NCBI GenBank assembly: GCA_006386115.1
Contig: VFIW01000005.1
Location: 310,001-374,000, forward strand
Direction: 5' to 3'
DNA from: Globisporangium splendens
Taxonomy: Eukaryota; Oomycota; Peronosporomycetes; Pythiales; Pythiaceae
Length of the DNA: 64,000 nucleotides
Made by a program: the position numbers and the translations under genes
Part shown: piece by piece, positions 54,500 through 64,000 of the stretch
Position numbering within the stretch: the stretch's first letter is position 1
Layout of the letters: the number at the start of each line of letters is the position of its first letter
Notes under the pieces: generated by a model
Databases searched by the model: none
Told to the model about the DNA's origin: nothing
What the model saw: the letters and a program-made list of their open reading frames with translations, nothing else

Positions 54500-55399
54500 T
54501 TCAAGGCGGCATTAATGAAATCAATTCTCACGCCCCAACAACCCAATAAGAACAACTTGATCATTTCCCCGCGATTCGTCGATGAGTATCTTCGCACTCT
54601 TGGAGTATATTGCCATGTTGGCGAGAAGATCGGCCATTTTGTTTTGTTCTCGTTTTGTGTGATTCCAGGAGGTTCACGCAAAGTTGGCGATGATTTGATT
54701 TACCCGAACTGCTAGTGGCTGCTACTTGGTCTGGTATTTTGAGGCGAACTCGTTCTGGGCTGCGATAATCATTTGGCTGTCTCCAAAAACATCCAGTCTG
54801 ACTTCATAATGCTGTAGGTAGTGTTTACTGTATGCCAGACCATCTTTCAGTGCGCTGTATTAGCACCAATTGCTCGTGACGTCCGGTCCCATATACGCAT
54901 GCTTTGAGTTCCCATCGATTGCTGCGTTCATTGAGGAGGATGAGTGCCCATCCGCTGCCTCCTGGACCTGGGTTGCTGCGTGCACCTCCATCGAAATATA
55001 GACGCGCTGTTGCCCATGCTCCCATTTGGCGCGACAAATCTTGTCTCTCCAGTACGCTGAGCAGTTGGCTCAGGCAAGTTACATCGATCTTTCTCCTTTG
55101 AGCGTTCTCATCCGATGAGCCACAGCCCGCACTTGCATCGCACACGCTGTCCACACTCGCTCGGTGCTTTCTTCGATAGTGAGATGTTGCCGTTCATGCA
55201 CTATTTCCACTCTCGTTCTCCATAGCAAAACTGGGATGCTTGATGTGACGATAAACCAAAGTTTCTGCAGTGCTACAGAGTGTTCCGGAGTAATGAACCC
55301 GCAGTGCTTTTCCAATCCCCGGAGCAAAGATCGTTGACCTAGCGGGGCTGTGCGGCTAGCAATATGAGGTAGGAAGAGGTTGAGTGCTTGCTCCATCAA
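54500..55399 (-). pseudogene. Retroelement ORF2 remnant: pre-RNase H and RNase H domains
   Basis: Reads on the minus strand from about 55399. The connector block (LWFIVTSSIPVLLWRTRVEIVHE) is typical of the region between reverse transcriptase and RNase H in non-LTR elements. RNase H: first Asp in YFDGG (about 54990), second Asp in VFGDSQ (about 54780) after a frameshift and a stop, third in NKMADLLANMA (about 54625). The Glu normally lying between the first two is lost in the shifted part. The frame then continues into the 3' UTR. Confidence 0.65.
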
Positions 55400-56066
55400 G
55401 GTTCAGCCCACCCCTCTGAGGTGGTTCAGCACATGATGCAGTCCTGGCGACGTCTTCAACATCGCTAGAATTCGCTCCCATTCATTGAGAGCAGCTTGCG
55501 TCCATACGTCATGATTGGACAAGAGCAGAGGAAAGGGCATTTGATTTCTTGTTTCCATTGATCCTGCAGCGTGGGCTCGAGGTCTCTGCGCTTCTGCATG
55601 GAGTCTCCTTCGATCACCAATCGTCTCGAGAGCATTTTGGTTTCTTGAGGGGGACATTGGGGCTGTTCAGGTTTATCGTGACGTCGCCATCTATTGCTGT
55701 GAGCATCAGGGTATCGTCTCTATCTCGCTTTCTGGGCTGTGGAGGTAACTCGGTTGTGGGGGAGTGATATTCCACGAGCTGATTCTCCTGTGACGCGAAC
55801 TACCAGCCATGTGATCCGCTGAGCTGGTTTGGCTCGAACTTTTCTTGCTCGTCCAGCGGTGGAGTCCACACTGACTCTCCCAAACTGGAATTGTCGCTGT
55901 CCTCCATTGAATCGTCTGTTTCTGGTTCGTAGTCGAATTGGCCGGATCGGTCAGTCTTGAACTCCGTCTTGCTCCTCTCGGATCCTTGGAGATGCTTCGC
56001 TAACGAGGAGCCCGTCATATTCGCCAGTGGCGTTGGTTCGTTATGGGTTCTGAAGTGCAGGCTGTT

Positions 56067-58496
56067 CTAGTGTTCGTTTGCAAATTTCATCACGATTGGA
56101 AGCGGACTGCTTGTGGCCTCTGCTTCGGTTCTTTCTTGACGAAGCTCGTCTTCCCATTGCTTCCCCGTGCACGCATGTTCTTTGGCTGACAAAAACTGGT
56201 CTCCTTCATGGACTCTGGATTGCGGCTTGTAAATTGCAAAGCCCTTGCGGTCTCCGTACGTTGTCTCGATGAGCACGAAGATTTTTCTCTGCAAAGCCTT
56301 GGCAGCCATCCGCAAGGACTCCGGGCCACCGCATAGGGACCCTGGCAGCGTGGAAGATCGGCTGGAGGAGCTGCTTGCGATATCACTGAAGTAGTCGAGA
56401 ACATCTGCTCTCCTTTCTTTTGGGCTCATTTTTCGTTCCCCTCTCCCCAGTGCTTCGAGCATTCCCAAATGAGTTCCTTCAGGGAATTCGAGATCGAAGT
56501 TGAAACGTGCGGCCGCGTTCATGCTTTGCTTGATTCTGCTCGCCGTTGCCTCGATCAGCTTCTCATTGGCCATGTTGTCATGCACGATTTGGAGCATCGC
56601 TTCCGCCACTGCATAAAATTGGCAATTTCCGGTAGGTGGTGTTGTTGCTTCTGCAAGTCCGTTGGCGTCCATCACGTCTTGAATCGTGTGCTCCCCATCC
56701 CAGTCCATGATGTCGTTACGATTCGGGTTGAGCTCGGTTTGTCTTTCCACGTGTGCCTTCATTAACTCGTCCATATCTCGTCGGAAGCACATCAGCTCTT
56801 TTGCCCACCGGATGTCATCCTTGGAAATTTGTCTTGGTCCATTTTTCTGGCTTGCCTTTGACGCGGGTCCTTTTGCGTTCGCTGCTCCATCGTTTGGTTT
56901 CGCCTTCGCCTGCTCTTTGAGATTGCCGGTTTGTTGTCCTGAAATTCCAGGCGTCATGGGGTTCGCGTTCTCGCTCGGCTTGTTTTCCCCACTGTCGTGA
57001 CGATCCTCTTCTGCGGGTTGGAGTGGCTGTTTCTCTTTGTCAATTCCATCTGAGACCGACTCCTTAATTTCCGCTGCACTGGTGAAAGTGGCTGGCTTTC
57101 TCGGGAGTTTGCTCACGATCTCATCGTCTGCGTGAATACAGTTGTTAGTTGTTAGTTCCTGTTCCGTTGCCTTACACGTTCGCGCGAAATGTCCCGCTGC
57201 TCCACAGATTAGACAGGGAGCCATCCGGTGCTTGGATGCGTGGTGAAGGATGATCGTTCGCCCTCTCCAAATAATTCGTCTGACTTCGATAAGCGCTTTT
57301 GGACATGATTCCTCTTCAAAGAGCACCTCCCATCACTGCGATTGGTGGGATATTGGACCGTATTTATCGAGTGGGTAGGCGTAGAATCGCTTGCCTGTCG
57401 TCTGCTTCAAGTATTCTAAAAACAGGGACATATTCATTGAGCGAGCAGTGTTCAAAAGCTGAATTTTGTACCTGGATCTCGATTCTGCATTCTGTAGCCC
57501 GTCCGCTCCCAATTGCCTGTTCCACACGCTCTTTGCCTCCGGTCGCTCTCCGGTTGTCTCCATCGGGTGCGCAGATATGAGTTGCACCAATTGGCGTCGG
57601 AAGGGGATCGTCATTCTGTCCCATTTCGCAGCTGTGCTCCTGTCAAAGAAATAGAAGTGGAGAGAGTGAGTGCTGTCATTATATTCCGCAGCTTTGAGGT
57701 CTCTCAGCATCGCCATTGTCTCTTCCATTTTGCCGTCATTGCAGAATCTCGCTGCTTGCAAGATGGCTTCCACGATTCGTCCGGTCGACTGATGATCTTT
57801 GTAGACTTGCGTCGCATCCGATAATTTGCCGACCAGCTCTCCTTCCACCTGAGCCGCGATGGTGTTCTGGAAACGGAAGAGGGTGTCCCCATCACATACT
57901 CGTCGTAGGAATTGAGGCAGGTGTCGAATCAGGAGTTCGCCTTCCACGATCGCTAGCATAATATCCCATTCCATCGTTGTCGGCTGGCGCAGGGTCAGTG
58001 AGTACTCGAACTTTTGCTTGCAGTGTCGGATCATGTTGCGTTGTTCCTCCTCCGAGTATTTGTTCGATTTGAAGATGAAGGGCTGGGTGCCTTGCTCTTT
58101 GACGTTTGTTTGAGAGTTGGTGCTCGTTTGCGAACCCCATGGCGAAGCCTTGGTTTCATCTGCGAGCCTGTTCTGGTCAATTCTCTTTTGGATAAGCGCT
58201 ACCACTGTCCACGACGACCGGTGCATATCCTTGCATAAATCTTGGATCGTCCGCTTCCACTCCGGAAAGGATTTTCCCTTTTCAATTGCCAGTAGACGGA
58301 ATAGGTCCACCAGCGCGTCCGCTTCTTCTCCGTTGAGTGTTGGGTAATTGTCGTTCGCCTTTTTTGGTTTCTCCAGAATCCGCATCCCGTTGTAAAGAGC
58401 TGTGAACATTAACCGCACTTCGTATTCAATCTCAACTCTGTTGACAGCGTTTGGTGACACACGCAACTTCGCCGAGAGGGCTTCGTATCTCTCCAC
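56067..58496 (-). pseudogene. Retroelement ORF1: gag-like + zinc knuckle + OTU protease
   Basis: One frame from 58496 to 56067 broken by TGA at 57335-57333. The upstream part (about 387 residues) is a helical gag-like protein of unknown fold. The downstream part (about 420 residues) has the CCHC zinc knuckle, a basic/Lys-rich linker and the OTU domain: catalytic Cys in TGNCQFY and the His in FANEH. The codon after that histidine is TAG, followed in frame by NSLHF; OTU proteases normally have HY-N there, so one change from TAC or TAT would restore the usual HYNSL. ORF1 products of non-LTR elements bind RNA; the protease role within the element is unknown. Confidence 0.62.
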
Positions 58497-58734
58497 TGGT
58501 GCAGTCTCCGTCGATGCTTTCCTTTGGTGAGAGCATTCCTCTGGTGATGATCGTAGTATAGTGTTAGCCCCGTAGTGGCGTCGTAGCTTATGCGGGGTCT
58601 GTCATGAACACTTCGTTTGCTCACACGTTCGTGCTCCCGCATTTACTTGGACTGATTCGATGTCGTGCGCACCTGGGAGTGTGGCTCCCCCTTTGTGTCG
58701 CCCGGTGGTCCGGCACATTCCGCTCACTTGCGCA

Positions 58735-59365
58735 TTTGTAATACGCGGAGTGATGGCTGTCTTCGTGGAAACTTCTCCCGAAGTTCCTTTCGCGATACCC
58801 ACGCGCCATTCGGTGGTCCATATTCTCTGTGGAGTACCTCCAAAAGAAATATCGCGCTGGTGTCGATTTTATTAATGGATGTATAATAGTTAACGCATAT
58901 TATCCCATCCAAATGACTGTTATAGTGACTTAATAGTTATCATTGTGTTTGTGCTCCTTCACGCAACCAACACTTCAGCCCCTTCAATCGTGCAGATGGC
59001 TTAAGTTAGTTTTCGTTACATTGATCCGGGTTAGGGGTGGAAATATATACACTAAATGATACACGCATCATTCGTAAAGTTAGCGGTTATCATGCACATA
59101 AATCGGCAAAACTATGCAATTAAAACATTAGAGCAAACTGAAAAATGGAGCGAACCCCTACTACGCTAGTAATGATGGCTGTCTTGTGGAAACTTGAAGA
59201 AGTTGCCACTCGGCCAATTCGTTGCAGCTCCTATTCGTGAGGAGATCTCGAGAGAAAACTTTAGTTTTGCACTCTTATTACTGGCTTGTATGTTCAGTTA
59301 AGTATATTATCTCCAATACAATGACTATTAAAGTGAATTCTCATCGTTGTCGTTGATTTGAAATC
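58735..59365. repeat. Two diverged direct repeats upstream of the retroelement
   Basis: Copy A is about 58735-58960 and copy B about 59155-59365. They share a start block (GATGGCTGTCTT then GTGGAAACTT, at 58752 and 59171) and an end block (TATTATC-CC/TCCAA, ATGACTRTTA, AGTGA, at about 58899 and 59307), with poorly matching middles. They lie at the presumed 5' end of the minus-strand element and could be tandem promoter monomers of its 5' UTR, or an unrelated short repeat. Confidence 0.4.
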
Positions 59366-59449
59366 CCATCACAAGCAGCAGGACCAATGCAGTCAGTGCT
59401 AAACACCGGTAAATAGAAAGGGCTCGTACTTTTTTTCTGATTCGCAATC

Positions 59450-59800
59450 GGGATCGCCTCAACACGCCAGACCAAGTTGCAACCACTAGCAGTTCGGGTA
59501 AATCAAATCATCGTAACTTTGCGTGGACCTCCTGGAATCACACAAAACGAGAACAAAACAAAATGGCCGATCTTCTCGCCAACATGGCAATGTACTCCAA
59601 GAGTGCGAAGATACTCGCCGACGAATCGCGGGGAAACGATTAAGTTCTTATGTCCCAAGTCGCAGCTCTACTCGACAATGATATCAGTGCCACACCGTCA
59701 CAACTCAGAAACACCTCACTGTCAGCAGTGTTAATGAGACTCAGGAATTCTTAAACTGTATGTGATCATAAGTTTAATAGAATTACCTTCTCTCTCTCTT
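59450..59800 (+). mobile_element. 5'-truncated copy of the same retroelement, inverted
   Basis: The plus-strand sequence 59450-59800 matches the reverse complement of 54049-54755. It encodes the last part of RNase H in frame (59512-59643: WNHTKREQ, NKMADLLANMAM), then the 3' UTR and a TC tail ending about 59799. Relative to this copy the minus-strand element has about 340 extra bp (54207-54545) in its 3' region. Both copies therefore point outward with their 3' ends, making a 0.35 kb inverted repeat flanking 4.7 kb. Confidence 0.72.
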
Positions 59801-59841
59801 TCGACAATGGAATCGTCATTTGTATTTATCCTATAAAAGTG

Positions 59842-60042
59842 TTAGTAGTCACACACAAGCAGTGAGAAGTGGTGTGGAATAAGGTCGTCACGAATATGAC
59901 TCCATACTTCAAATGGTACTGTCTGTTCGAGAGCAAGACTTTGTGCCATTTCTGCATCTGACGCAAACATTCTGTTGACGAGCCTTTCTGACATGATTGC
60001 TTCACTCAAATGGACCACAAATAGCTGGAAACATTTAAACAA
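59842..60042 (-). other. Candidate exon beyond the retroelement
   Basis: Minus-strand open frame with text such as MAQSLALEQTVPFEVWSHIRDDLIPHHF that looks like protein rather than noise. A TACTAAC branch-point-like sequence and a TAG acceptor follow at about 59830. It is in the right orientation to be a 5' exon of the ankyrin gene that resumes at 54044, but I found no clear in-frame splice and no target-site duplication. Confidence 0.3.
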
Positions 60043-61260
60043 TCTTTATTGTCATATTTTTCGATTTGATCATATGTGAGTAACTATGTCACCCTCTTTA
60101 TTTAATCACAATTTGCACACTTGAATAAACAATATTATCATAAGTCGGCAATACTGTGTCAAAGTGTACAATATGGATTTGAGTTTTGATGGTGGGTTAT
60201 GATCAATATGCACTGTTTCGCCACGAATCTTATTGTGACAGTCGTACTTGCAATTTATTGTTTACCAGCCAGAATACATTGGACTGATAGGCAGACCACC
60301 AGGATTTATTGCATGTGAGGCATATTGGCCGTAGTCAACCAGTCACGTGGATATTGTGTCTCAAAACGATCGTTATCTCGCCAGAAAAAGACTTGCGGCA
60401 GAACTTCTATGTTGGGCTATTGCGGCTACAATCGCCTCCACTCCCTCCCGCACAGCGTTCCTATTGCCTCCGACGCTGGAGCTTTCTAGTATCCGCGATT
60501 CAGCATTCTTTGCCACCTTTATTTTGAAGAACAAATGAGATCGAAATTATCCACTGACATAATGCCACCCAACTAAATATGTCTTTCATCTCTCTCTCTC
60601 TCTCTTTCCGATCTATCAGAATCACAGATTCACATCGCACCATTCATACAACCACTTTTTTTCACAGTTAACCACCACGACCGCACAAAACGAGTGCACC
60701 AGCGCTCTCTACAACTGAGTTTCTGCAGTTTATAATGGTAGCATTTGAATACTTGGAGTATTTGGCAATGCACATTCCCATAATCGAGGAGCAACCTGCA
60801 TTTTGTGTGGTCATTTGCGAGTGATTTTCATGTTACGAGTGTATCAGAACTGACAATTTCAATATAATTATTGCTACAATACTCACGCTGAGAATTGTAG
60901 TGTGAAACTCTGCACAATTATTCTCACTAAGAGGAAGCGTCAAAGATTTTATACCTAGAGTCTCGACACAAGAACATGGTGTCACGCTCAGGAACCAAAG
61001 AAGCATACAGTCTATCCTACTCCGGAGATACAATATCCGAGAACTAACCTGTACTTTTTCTCCACCCCATCTCCCTCATCTGAATACTTCAAGAGGCATT
61101 TATGCTGGATATTGCATGTGCCCCAAAATCTGATGTGGCAGTGCGCGCCGATGCGGTTAGTTGCTCTCCACAACTCAAATAACTTTGGACTCGTCATATC
61201 TAGTCGGCTCGCAGCTGCATGCTCGAGTGACTGACGGCAAGTGATAGTAGACCAGGCATA
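60043..61260. other. AT-rich intergenic region
   Basis: No gene recognised. A TC microsatellite at about 60589-60608. Small open frames (for example 60347-60538) show no known domain. Confidence 0.5.
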
Positions 61261-63822
61261 ATGGTACTTCGGCACCAGAACGCTCGGTCCTCAAGTCGAC
61301 CGCACACAGAGGACGGTGGCGCAGATGTAGCGCACGATCCCTGGTGCACTAAGACGGATACGCGGTCGCTTGGCACCTTTGGAGTTGGCCAACCGCAAGT
61401 GAAATCACGCCTAATGGTCCGATTTGAACTATCAAACCTCGGCAGTCGGTTCGCTGAAGCTGGTCCAAACTTCCTGAAGCATGCAAAGCAAATGGTGACC
61501 AACAAGTGGGGTCTTCACGCTGTCCCAGCCACTCCGGAATGGTTTATTCCCCGACAACACATTAAGCTGAAAGCGCCTTATAGACAGAGAGGCCAATTTG
61601 CCACACAACATCACGGCACATGGCTGAGCGCGACTGTCATGATATCTTCGTCGCAGATGATACTTTCGGATTTTGTAAAGAGCGCTACCCTGTGGTCCCA
61701 GTGTCGACACCCCCACGTGATTGAACTGTATGGAGCTTGCCACGTCAGTAGTCCTCGCCTGTTTGTTCACGAGCATTCGTTGAATGGGACTCTGCGCGAG
61801 TTTCTGCGACTCGAGGAAAACAAGAAACTCAAATGGCAAAAACTCTACGATGCAGCGCTTGGACTGCACTACCTACACCAACGAGGAGTTGTGCACGGCG
61901 ATCTCCATTGCGACAACATCGCGATAAGCAGCGATTTCAGAGCGCAGATCGCGGGATTGGGGTGCACAGGAACTTGTTTTGGTCCAGGGTGCCGCGAGTT
62001 CAAGGCGCCAGAACTTCTACAGCATAAAGCAGCAACTCCGGCATCTGATATCTACGCGTTTGGAATGTGCATCTTGCAACTGGTAGTCGAGTCTCCGCGA
62101 GGCGAGGATCCAGGATACGTGAAGCGAGAGCGGCTTGAACTCAAGCCGCTTAGTGTGGAAGATGCCTGCTGGTGTCTCATCAAAGAGATGTGCGAACACA
62201 ATCCAGAGAAGCGCGTGACAATTGCATACGTCGTCAAGCGACTTGAGCAATTTGCGCATCAAGAACGCGAAACATTTCAACTCAGGAGCGAGCTTGCTGA
62301 TTGCTGCGAAGGATATGAGATCAAACGAGGCGTTGACTCGGTAAGTCTGCCACCTTTTTACCTGTTCTGCTGGTGTATTCTGTCCACTTCGCTGTTAACC
62401 ACTCGTACCACTTTACAGACCGAATACGTTGACGCATCAGCATACATCATTCCGGGGACTGCGATGACGATTGGCGCCACTCTCGGAGTCCTGCAACAGA
62501 GGTGCACTGCGCGGTCTCGAACGGAATGCATGACTGGCGACGTGCTGGCGCGTCTGCTTGACCTGTACGCGCAACTCGGGCAGAAAGGCAAGAAATGTCC
62601 GCTTTTGGCGGTCGCTGAGTTTGGGAAGATCGTGTCCCGTCTGTTCGACTGTCTGAAGACAGCCGTCTCGAAAAAGTCGGTCAATGAACGCGAGCGAAGT
62701 TTGATGGTCGAGAGATTGCACCAAACGTTCCACAAGAACCTGGATCACTATCAGGATATGACGAATATCTTCAAGCTTCATGCAATTCACGAGTGGAAGC
62801 ACAACTACAAGGATGATGCGAGTGTGTGGAGTACAAATGCAGGCACCGCGGCAACCGATTGCAAAACTCCCGTCGATGAGCACGAAAGTGTGAGACTCGT
62901 CGACTTTCGCAGTCCCCGCGATGGATCCTCATCACATTCCAGCAACCAGCTGTCTGCCTCGACTGAATTCACGAAGCCATCGTGGTGTTTGCCGCTGAGC
63001 GAACTCGTGTACGACGCAGACGACTCTATTGCAGAGGGGTCGTTTGGCGTTGTGCATAAAGGAAAATGGCTGGACAGTCCAGTTGCCATCAAGTTCTTGG
63101 GTTATGAGAGTGACCACGGCTCCGTCAGCAACAGGCTGTTCTTGCACGAGGTGCAGATCTGGTCGCAACTGAAGCATCCTCACATCATTGAGTTTTTTGG
63201 AGCTTGTCATGTCCAAAAACGCTACATTGTGTGCGAGTACGCTCCGCATGGTACGCTGAGTCAGTATTTGAAGCTCGACGAGAACAAGCACTTGGTGTGG
63301 GAGAAGCTGGATGAAGCCGCGCTTGGGCTGCGCTACTTGCATAAGGGCAACATTGTCCACAACGATCTTCGATGCGACAACATCCTGATTGGTGCAGACA
63401 AGAAAGCCAAACTGTCCGACTTTGGCTTGAGTTCAATTCCTGGCGTTGTCGAAGTTACAATCAAGAAGAACCGAATCGGTGCAGCGCACTGGAAATCTCC
63501 CGAGTGCCTTGCTGGAGCCAGGCCGTCCTTCGCCTCCGACATCTACTCGTTCGCGATGTGCATCCTCGAAGCCGTGACCAACGAAGCACCATGGGGAGCC
63601 AACATCTGTGCTGCATCGGTTGGCTACCACTTGAAAAGCGGAAGATGTCCACCGCGACCAGCGAATATAACGGACAAACAGTGGCATCTGATTGAGTGCA
63701 TGACACGTGAGGATCCGCAGCGACGCGCAAAAGTGGCTTACGTCGCGCGGAAACTATCCAAATTTGCTCAGGCCGCTCGAAAAGCACGCACTGAGCCAAG
63801 AAGCCTATCCTCGGCCCAGTAG
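61261..63822 (+). CDS. Tandem TKL-type pseudokinase-kinase protein
   Basis: Exons 61261-62340 and 62419-63822; the 78-nt intron (GTAAGT...TTTACAG) has no stop and is a multiple of three. 827 residues. First kinase-like domain, about 112-335: it lacks a recognisable glycine loop and VAIK, has HGDLHCDN in the catalytic loop and AGLGC where DFG should be, so it is predicted inactive. The second, about 554-810, is complete: AEGSFGVVHKGK, VAIKFLG, HNDLRCDNIL, SDFGLS, SPECLAG, SDIYSFAMCILE. Both share TKL-style features and the phrases HPH-IEL/F-GACHV. A helical segment lies between them. Oomycetes encode many TKL kinases; a regulatory pseudokinase next to an active kinase is reminiscent of JAK architecture. 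No signal peptide or membrane helix. Confidence 0.88.
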   Translation: MVLRHQNARSSSRPHTEDGGADVAHDPWCTKTDTRSLGTFGVGQPQVKSRLMVRFELSNLGSRFAEAGPNFLKHAKQMVTNKWGLHAVPATPEWFIPRQHIKLKAPYRQRGQFATQHHGTWLSATVMISSSQMILSDFVKSATLWSQCRHPHVIELYGACHVSSPRLFVHEHSLNGTLREFLRLEENKKLKWQKLYDAALGLHYLHQRGVVHGDLHCDNIAISSDFRAQIAGLGCTGTCFGPGCREFKAPELLQHKAATPASDIYAFGMCILQLVVESPRGEDPGYVKRERLELKPLSVEDACWCLIKEMCEHNPEKRVTIAYVVKRLEQFAHQERETFQLRSELADCCEGYEIKRGVDSVSLPPFYLFCWCILSTSLLTTRTTLQTEYVDASAYIIPGTAMTIGATLGVLQQRCTARSRTECMTGDVLARLLDLYAQLGQKGKKCPLLAVAEFGKIVSRLFDCLKTAVSKKSVNERERSLMVERLHQTFHKNLDHYQDMTNIFKLHAIHEWKHNYKDDASVWSTNAGTAATDCKTPVDEHESVRLVDFRSPRDGSSSHSSNQLSASTEFTKPSWCLPLSELVYDADDSIAEGSFGVVHKGKWLDSPVAIKFLGYESDHGSVSNRLFLHEVQIWSQLKHPHIIEFFGACHVQKRYIVCEYAPHGTLSQYLKLDENKHLVWEKLDEAALGLRYLHKGNIVHNDLRCDNILIGADKKAKLSDFGLSSIPGVVEVTIKKNRIGAAHWKSPECLAGARPSFASDIYSFAMCILEAVTNEAPWGANICAASVGYHLKSGRCPPRPANITDKQWHLIECMTREDPQRRAKVAYVARKLSKFAQAARKARTEPRSLSSAQ

Positions 63823-64000
63823 CGCTTCACATTTGTGTAAAAAGAGAAAAGAAACACTTGTGTGTTGTTTGCATACCTTGGCTTCTGTCAATTGGAGTGT
63901 TGTGTTGCTTCGCTCGACCGTGTGAGGCGAAGCGTAGTCTCTTGGCGGCAAGCATTCGCCAGTTGAATCGTTCTGGCATCCCATCATTCTTACTTCAGAT

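Larger units (their letters stand above)
54049..58880 (-). mobile_element. Decayed non-LTR retroelement: gag-like, zinc knuckle, OTU protease, RNase H; reverse transcriptase missing
   Basis: Oriented on the minus strand, with its 3' end in a TC tail (GA at 54049-54064 on the plus strand). From 5' to 3': a gag-like frame 58496-57333, then in the same frame after a TGA, a CCHC knuckle (CLICGAAGHFARTC) and an OTU-type cysteine protease (TGNCQFYAVAEAML; KFANEH end), acidic text, a pre-RNase H block (LQKLWFIVTSSIPVLLWRTRV) and RNase H (YFDGGARSNPGPGG, GDSQ, NKMADLLAN). No reverse transcriptase YxDD region is visible between them, so a large internal part is gone. In-frame stops and a frameshift inside RNase H show it is dead. 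The 5' boundary is uncertain. No long terminal repeats were found. Confidence 0.7.

Noticed and set aside
54049..59800. LTR retrotransposon or DNA transposon with terminal inverted repeats
   Set aside because: The end repeat is inverted, unequal, carries RNase H coding sequence and a simple TC tail, and there are no direct LTRs, so two non-LTR copies explain it better.
54040..59810. Target-site duplication around the retroelement pair
   Set aside because: Flanks (TCGGAAATTTAT and TTCGACAATGG) share no exact repeat.

Overview
The window is eukaryotic nuclear DNA from an oomycete, most likely the Phytophthora/Pythium/downy-mildew side of the group. The evidence is a six-cysteine elicitin-like secreted protein with a GPI-type tail, short spliceosomal introns (about 65-110 nt, mostly GTAAGT/GTATGT-like donors with CTAAC-like branch points), dense gene packing on both strands, and oomycete-style multidomain proteins (PH-kinase-EF hand, DENN-WD40, tandem TKL kinases, LRR-IQ-WW). 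I saw no rRNA, tRNA, CRISPR or prokaryotic signals.

Layout. 0-10 kb: C-terminal end of an unknown gene, elicitin-like gene, an unknown Ala/Ser/Val-rich protein (minus), then two tandem POT/PTR peptide transporters that share an almost identical 242-bp block. 10.5-15.4 kb: a large LRR-IQ-zinc finger-WW gene broken by one in-frame TGA. 15.5-17.8 kb: what looks like a decayed membrane-protein gene. 18.6-26.3 kb: PH/MLCK-like kinase/EF-hand protein, NTE-like patatin phospholipase (minus), Rsa3-like ribosome assembly protein. 26.5-34.9 kb: DOT1-like methyltransferase, F-box protein, a kinesin with an in-frame TAG in the motor domain, NECAP endocytic adaptor, bystin/ENP1. 35-43.2 kb: RhoGDI, Sec14/CRAL-TRIO protein, a truncated NEK6/7-type kinase running in the same frame into an IFT57 homologue with further in-frame stops, and an ankyrin protein. 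43.6-53.1 kb: SCD1-like DENN-WD40 protein and a PNUTS-like TFIIS-N/CCCH protein. 53.5-60 kb: an ankyrin gene fragment followed by a decayed non-LTR retroelement (gag-like, zinc knuckle, OTU protease, RNase H, reverse transcriptase missing) and an inverted 5'-truncated sister copy. 61.2-63.8 kb: tandem pseudokinase-kinase TKL gene.

How it fits together. Most genes are unrelated housekeeping genes: membrane traffic and Rho/Rab control (NECAP, RhoGDI, DENN-WD40, Sec14), ribosome assembly (bystin, Rsa3) and chromatin/transcription (DOT1, PNUTS). The notable pattern is that the disrupted genes are broken by in-frame stop codons with little or no frame loss, and the clearest of them (NEK6/7 kinase fused to IFT57) are cilium/flagellum genes, while the housekeeping neighbours are intact. 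My inference is a lineage that makes few or no flagellated zoospores and whose flagellar genes are decaying; sequencing error or polymorphism at individual sites cannot be excluded from the sequence alone. Splice sites, starts and domain assignments were read by eye.
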